Positions 60,266 to 64,000 of a stretch of DNA of 64,000 bases are shown piece after piece. Location: the NCBI RefSeq assembly GCF_900233005.1, contig NZ_LT960611.1, positions 2,480,001 through 2,544,000 on the forward strand, given 5' to 3'. Source of the stretch: Vibrio tapetis subsp. tapetis. Lineage in GTDB: Bacteria; Pseudomonadota; Gammaproteobacteria; Enterobacterales; Vibrionaceae. The notes under the pieces were generated by a model. The model did not search any database, was not told where the DNA came from, and saw only the letters and a list, made by a program, of their open reading frames with translations. Every line of letters starts with the position of its first letter. The stretch's first letter is position 1. Both the position numbers and the translations under genes were made by a program.

Positions 60266-60524
60266 CGTCCCACTCCAGGTTATTGTGCTTGTTTATAGTA
60301 ATTAATTAGTTATTTCTTGCATCAATATGTGCAAGTGGCACGCATAATACACGCCATAACAACAAATGAAAGAATTTATTAACAGAATTATCACAACCAG
60401 TTTCACAGTTTTTACACTTAATTTCCCGCGGGTTTAGGAAACAAAAATAGTGTATTTATAAAAATCAAAAACTTGAATGGAATAGTGGTTAGGAAACAGA
60501 CAATGGAAAAAATAAGATTACGGG

Positions 60525-60562
60525 GACGGGCCTTGCCCTAAGAATATCGAATGCAAAAAAAA
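60525..60562. repeat. Dispersed 38-bp repeat, copy beside grpE terminator
   Basis: Begins GACGGGCCTTGCCCTAAGAA and runs into the A-tract. Related to 55305-55342. Confidence 0.7.
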
Positions 60563-60590
60563 CACCCACCGCATACACGGGGGTGTTTTT
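60555..60590 (-). terminator. Terminator of grpE, displaced by the insertion
   Basis: On the minus strand: AACACCC..., loop of about 8, ...GGGTGTT and eight T. Without the IS256-family element it would lie about 100 bp after the grpE stop. Confidence 0.8.
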
Positions 60591-60608
60591 ATCAATCACT
60601 AACCTAGA

Positions 60609-61913
60609 GAGACTGTCTCAATTTCTGTGTAATTGCCTAAACTAAGCCTTAAAGGCTAAGGATAGGCAATATGAACAAGAAAGAGCTTGAAGCTTTCGCC
60701 AAGGAAGCAGCAAAAGGAATTAAAACCCCTGAGGACTTAACTGAGTTCAGCCAAATGCTGAAAAAAATTACGGTTGAGGCCGCACTCAATGCGGAAATGG
60801 ATGAGCATCTTGGCTATGAAAAACACCAACCCTCTAGATCGAATAATAGCCGCAATGGAAAGAGTAGCAAACGCGTAAAAACCGAAGATGGCGAGTTTGA
60901 ACTCGATACACCTCGGGATCGCCTTGGCTCGTTTGACCCCAAGCTAGTCAAAAAACACCAATCACGATTTACCTCTATGGATGACAAAATCTTGTGGCTC
61001 TACGCCCAAGGAATGAGTACGCGCGACATCGTAAACGCTTTCGATGAGTGGTACGGTGCGGAGATATCACCCAGCCTCGTATCGCGCGTCACAAATGCGG
61101 TGATAGAAGAAATAGTGGAGTGGCAATCAAGGCCACTCGATGCCATTTATCCTATCGTTTATCTCGATTGTATTGTGGTCAAGATCCGTCAAGACAAGCG
61201 TATCATCAATAAGTCGATTTTCCTTGCTTTAGGTATTAACACCGATGGTCAGAAAGAGCTAATGGGCATGTGGATAGCCGAAAACGAGGGGGCTAAGTTT
61301 TGGCAGAGTGTTCTAACTGAACTCAATCAACGTGGTGTTGAAGATATCCTTATTGCGTGTGTAGATGGATTGAAGGGCTTTCCTGACGCTATCAATACTG
61401 TCTTCCCCCAAACGCATATTCAGCTTTGTATCGTCCATATGGTGCGGAACTCATTGAAGTATGTGTCTTGGAAAGACTATAAGGCGGTGACTGCCGACCT
61501 GAAACGAGTGTATCGCTCTACTACAGAAGATGAGGCTCTACTCGAACTGGAGCGCTTTGGCGAAGTCTGGGATGGGCAATATCCGCAAATATCTAAGTCC
61601 TGGCGCAATCACTGGCAGAACCTCAACACGCTCTTCAACTACCCAGAAGATATCCGTAGAGCCATCTACACAACCAATGCTATTGAGTCTCTCAATAGCG
61701 TGATCCGTAAAGCACTAAAAAAGCGGAAGATCTTCCCTAACGATGAGGCCGCAACCAAAATGGTGTACTTAGCAATCAAAGACGCCAGCAAGAAATGGAC
61801 GATGCCCATTCAAAACTGGCGTCAGGCTATGAGTCGGTTTATTATCGAGTTCGAGGAACGTCTCGATAAACACGTTAACTAAATGGCAGTTACACAGAAT
61901 CTGTTACAGCCTC
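60609..61913 (+). mobile_element. IS256-family insertion sequence, 1,305 bp
   Basis: Terminal inverted repeats begin GAGACTGTCTCAATTTCTGT and GAGGCTGTAACAGATTCTGT (23 of 29 positions match). An exact 8-bp duplication AACCTAGA flanks it (60601-60608 and 61914-61921), the length expected for IS256. The transposase frame is intact, so the element may be active. It landed between grpE and its terminator. Confidence 0.95.
60671..61882 (+). CDS. IS256-family transposase
   Basis: A 403-residue mutator-type DDE transposase: AEMDEHLGYEKHQP, TPRDRLGSFDPKLVKKHQSR, SPSLVSRVTNAV, YLDCIVVKIRQDK (first Asp), VDGLKGFPDAINTVFPQT (second Asp) and AIYTTNAIESLNSVIRK (Glu). Complete, with no frameshift. Confidence 0.96.
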   Translation: MNKKELEAFAKEAAKGIKTPEDLTEFSQMLKKITVEAALNAEMDEHLGYEKHQPSRSNNSRNGKSSKRVKTEDGEFELDTPRDRLGSFDPKLVKKHQSRFTSMDDKILWLYAQGMSTRDIVNAFDEWYGAEISPSLVSRVTNAVIEEIVEWQSRPLDAIYPIVYLDCIVVKIRQDKRIINKSIFLALGINTDGQKELMGMWIAENEGAKFWQSVLTELNQRGVEDILIACVDGLKGFPDAINTVFPQTHIQLCIVHMVRNSLKYVSWKDYKAVTADLKRVYRSTTEDEALLELERFGEVWDGQYPQISKSWRNHWQNLNTLFNYPEDIRRAIYTTNAIESLNSVIRKALKKRKIFPNDEAATKMVYLAIKDASKKWTMPIQNWRQAMSRFIIEFEERLDKHVN

Positions 61914-61925
61914 AACCTAGAAGCA

Positions 61926-61959
61926 GGCTCTGGGCTCTGGGCTCTGGGCTCTGGGCTCT
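61926..61959. repeat. 7-bp tandem repeat (GGCTCTG)
   Basis: Four exact GGCTCTG units plus a partial fifth (GGCTCT) just outside the IS256-family element, after the grpE stop. Confidence 0.85.
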
Positions 61960-61996
61960 AAACCTTATGCCTTCCGCCTGTAGCCTTCAATCTACT

Positions 61997-62596
61997 TTAT
62001 TTAGCAACCATAACCATTGCAGGGCGAACAACGCGGCCGTTAAGCTCGTAGCCTTTCTGCATTACCATCATAACGGTATTTGATTCATGATCAGGGCTCT
62101 CTTGAATCGACATCGCTTGATGGAATTCAGGGTTAAACGCCTCACCTTCTGGGTTTAGTTCTTTCAAGCCAAACTTAGCAACCGTGTTAACAAAAGAGCT
62201 GTGAGTCATCTCAACACCTTCAAGCAAAGGTTTTACCGCTTCACTTTCTTTGTCAGCCGCTAGAATTGCACGCTCTAGGTTGTCTAGAACTGGCAGTAGC
62301 TCTTCAGCAAATTTGTTTAAGGCGTACTTACGCGCTTTATCGACTTCTTGCTCAGAACGACGACGCATGTTGTCTACTTCTGCTTTTGCACGCAATACAG
62401 AGTCTTGTTGATCTTTGATTTTCGCTTCACTAGAAAGCAGTGCAGCTTCTAATTGAGCAACTTTAGATTCAACTTCATCTTGTTCTAATTCTTCATTCCA
62501 ATCGATATCAGCTTCGCCGCCAACAGCTTCTACTTCTTCAGCCATTTCTTGCTGCTTAAGTTCTTCTTCATTAATCTTGTTTTCTTGATCGCTCAT
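61997..62596 (-). CDS. grpE: Nucleotide exchange factor GrpE
   Basis: A 199-residue GrpE: an acidic N-terminus ([20 protein letters not shown]), long coiled coil ([20 protein letters not shown]), and the beta domain [20 protein letters not shown] with [18 protein letters not shown]. It releases ADP from DnaK. Divergent from nadK, as in E. coli. Confidence 0.97.
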   Translation of the reverse strand: MSDQENKINEEELKQQEMAEEVEAVGGEADIDWNEELEQDEVESKVAQLEAALLSSEAKIKDQQDSVLRAKAEVDNMRRRSEQEVDKARKYALNKFAEELLPVLDNLERAILAADKESEAVKPLLEGVEMTHSSFVNTVAKFGLKELNPEGEAFNPEFHQAMSIQESPDHESNTVMMVMQKGYELNGRVVRPAMVMVAK

Positions 62597-62690
62597 GATA
62601 TCTCCAGAATTCTGAATTCAATTACCTACGCCAGTGTAGTCATACAATAATTTACGACAAAATACTCGCATAGTTCTTCAACTTGCCTTT

Positions 62691-62719
62691 ATTATGGGGA
62701 CGAAGATTTTTGATTCAAG
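62691..62719 (-). promoter_or_regulatory. Sigma-32 promoter of grpE
   Basis: On the minus strand: CTTGAAT, 13 bp, CCCCATAAT. Both elements are close to the sigma-32 consensus. 95 bp upstream of grpE. Confidence 0.85.
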
Positions 62720-62750
62720 CACTATAACCCTAACAGAACGGATTTAATCT

Positions 62751-63635
62751 ATGCCAAAGCCTTTTGAAGTGATCGCCATCATAGGTAAACCTCGCGACAA
62801 AAAAGCCGTGCAAACCCATAAAGAGCTGTTTCATTGGCTACTCTCTGAAGGGTATCAAGTCGTCATAGATGACCGATTAGAAGACATTCTAACTGATATT
62901 GAATCAAAATATTTCAACAGCCTAGTGCATATTGGCGACGAGGCCGATTTAGCCATTGTGGTGGGTGGCGATGGCAATATGTTAGGTGCCGCTCGCGTGT
63001 TATCTCGTTTTGATATTTCGGTTATTGGCGTTAACCGTGGCAACCTTGGCTTTCTAACCGACTTAGATCCTGAAGGGTTTGAACAAGCGCTTAGTAAAGT
63101 ACTTAAAGGCCAATACATTGAAGAAGAACGTTTCTTGCTCGAAACGGAAATTCATCGCCACGATCAAATAAAAAGCCACAACGCAGCATTAAATGAGGCC
63201 GTACTGCACCCAGGTCAAGTCGCACGCATGATCGAATTTGAGGTTTACATCGACAATACCTTTGCTTTTTCGCAACGTTCCGATGGATTGATCATTTCGA
63301 CACCAACCGGATCTACCGCTTACTCTCTTTCTGGTGGCGGCCCTATATTGTCACCAAGCCTAAATGCTATTTCGATTGTGCCTATGTTCCCTCACACCTT
63401 GTCTAGCCGCCCATTGGTGGTAGACGGTAACCGCCACATTAAACTGCTCGTGTCTCCAGATAACCGAGGCACACAAGAAATCAGTTGCGATGGCCAAATA
63501 TCCTTGCCAGTTTCACCGGGCGATGAAATACATATCTATCGCAGTCCAAACTGCTTAAAGCTGATCCACCCAGAAGATTACAGCTACTACCATGTTTTGC
63601 GTAATAAACTTGGCTGGTCTAGCAAACTCTTCTAG
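62751..63635 (+). CDS. nadK: NAD kinase
   Basis: A 294-residue NAD kinase with [34 protein letters not shown] and the conserved [17 protein letters not shown]. It makes NADP from NAD and ATP. Lies between grpE and recN as in other gammaproteobacteria. Confidence 0.97.
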   Translation: MPKPFEVIAIIGKPRDKKAVQTHKELFHWLLSEGYQVVIDDRLEDILTDIESKYFNSLVHIGDEADLAIVVGGDGNMLGAARVLSRFDISVIGVNRGNLGFLTDLDPEGFEQALSKVLKGQYIEEERFLLETEIHRHDQIKSHNAALNEAVLHPGQVARMIEFEVYIDNTFAFSQRSDGLIISTPTGSTAYSLSGGGPILSPSLNAISIVPMFPHTLSSRPLVVDGNRHIKLLVSPDNRGTQEISCDGQISLPVSPGDEIHIYRSPNCLKLIHPEDYSYYHVLRNKLGWSSKLF

Positions 63636-63728
63636 TGAGTGCTTTCATCATCAGATGAGCAAAGCGTCACGCTAAGTTATGCATTCACTTTCTGAGTAAG
63701 TTCACAAAAAAACACCTGTGGAACTTTA

Positions 63729-63744
63729 CTGTATAAAGAAACAG
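63729..63744. promoter_or_regulatory. LexA box 1 of recN
   Basis: CTGTATAAAGAAACAG, a CTGT-N8-ACAG SOS box. Confidence 0.88.
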
Positions 63745-63750
63745 TATATA

Positions 63751-63766
63751 CTGTTTTCTTATACAG
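63751..63766. promoter_or_regulatory. LexA box 2 of recN
   Basis: CTGTTTTCTTATACAG, CTGT-N8-ACAG, 6 bp after box 1. The intervening ACAGTATATACTGT is itself a perfect palindrome. Confidence 0.85.
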
Positions 63767-63768
63767 TA

Positions 63769-63784
63769 TTGTTCAGTTATACAG
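63769..63784. promoter_or_regulatory. LexA box 3 of recN (imperfect)
   Basis: TTGTTCAGTTATACAG; one mismatch in the CTGT half. It ends 9 bp before the recN start codon. Confidence 0.6.
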
Positions 63785-63793
63785 GTAAATAAA

Positions 63794-64000
63794 ATGCTGG
63801 CTCACTTGAGTGTTAATAATTTTGCTATTGTTAAGTCTTTACAGCTAGAACTCGCTAAAGGCATGACAACCATTACGGGCGAAACTGGCGCAGGTAAATC
63901 CATCGCCCTTGATGCTCTCGGCTTATGCTTAGGCGATCGCGCTGAAGCTAACATGGTTCGCCAAGGCGAAGATAAAACCGACATCAGCGCCTCCTTTTTG
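63794..64000 (+). CDS. recN: DNA repair protein RecN (3' partial)
   Basis: The first 69 codons: [20 protein letters not shown] and the Walker [15 protein letters not shown]. RecN is an SMC-like ATPase induced by DNA damage for double-strand break repair. The three LexA boxes immediately upstream confirm SOS control. The gene runs off the end of the window. Confidence 0.96.
   Translation, partial: MLAHLSVNNFAIVKSLQLELAKGMTTITGETGAGKSIALDALGLCLGDRAEANMVRQGEDKTDISASFL

Larger units (their letters stand above)
60266..60608. other. Intergenic region before the IS256-family element
   Basis: 343 bp: upstream DNA of the symporter gene, a dispersed repeat block (60525-60562), the stranded grpE terminator (60555-60590), and one copy of the target duplication AACCTAGA (60601-60608). 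Confidence 0.7.

Noticed and set aside
61926..61959. GGCTCTG array as a CRISPR-like repeat
   Set aside because: Units are contiguous 7-mers without spacers and no cas gene is nearby.

Overview
This window is chromosomal DNA from a gammaproteobacterium, almost certainly a Vibrio. The protein sequences, the sodium-type flagellar motor genes pomA/pomB, the blocks gcvA-ygdD-rlmM, xseB-ispA-dxs, nrdR-ribD-ribE-ribBA-ribH-nusB-thiL-pgpA, proB-proA, frsA-crl, purL-mltF-tadA and grpE/nadK/recN, and a five-gene minor-pilin cluster all fit that genus. The short heptamer repeats between genes suggest a marine Vibrio, but the species cannot be fixed from this sequence alone. Most of the window is core housekeeping DNA in conserved order.

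Layout. 1-3.8 kb: two signalling proteins (a TPR membrane protein with a GGDEF-like end, and a coiled-coil diguanylate cyclase). 4-7.2 kb: ppnN, xni and an exported nuclease. 7.3-10.4 kb: the gcvA-hydrolase-ygdD-rlmM chain, every junction overlapping, with the sRNA gene gcvB divergent from gcvA. 10.8-13.5 kb: a DUF805 protein and a 2.1-kb group II intron sitting directly behind the thiI terminator. 13.6-20.3 kb: thiI, pomBA with a near-consensus sigma-28 promoter, and xseB-ispA-dxs. 20.4-26.6 kb: the riboflavin/NusB/thiamine-phosphate/lipid operon. 26.7-31 kb: proBA, crl, frsA.

31.1-34.8 kb is the most disturbed part. A purine-type NCS2 permease gene is split by a 1,828-bp insertion sequence with a 5-bp target duplication, and gpt just downstream carries an in-frame amber codon, so a whole purine uptake/salvage operon looks inactivated. 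The following 1.1-kb gap holds a compact, unrecognised transcription unit: promoter, long leader, strong ribosome site, 31-codon ORF and terminator. It is the best candidate for something undescribed.

35.8-44.3 kb: pepD, a DUF3622 protein, purL, mltF and an unrecognised 45-residue basic protein. 44.4-48.2 kb: tadA, then a LysR regulator divergent from the glutathione-dependent formaldehyde genes frmA-fghA, with an 18-bp palindrome between them. 48.3-51.8 kb: two AbgT-family transporters. 52-55.3 kb: minor pilins. 55.4-62.6 kb: dnaJ, dnaK, a dicarboxylate-type symporter, an intact IS256-family element placed between grpE and its terminator, and grpE, with sigma-32 promoters visible before dnaK and grpE. 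62.7-64 kb: nadK and the start of recN behind three LexA boxes.

Between genes there is a recurring class of short elements: 7-bp tandem units at 24.3, 37.3, 56.7 and 61.9 kb, two of them enclosed by perfect inverted repeats, plus a 38-bp repeat behind the dnaJ and grpE terminators. These look like one or more families of dispersed intergenic repeats. No tRNA, rRNA, CRISPR array or prophage was seen.
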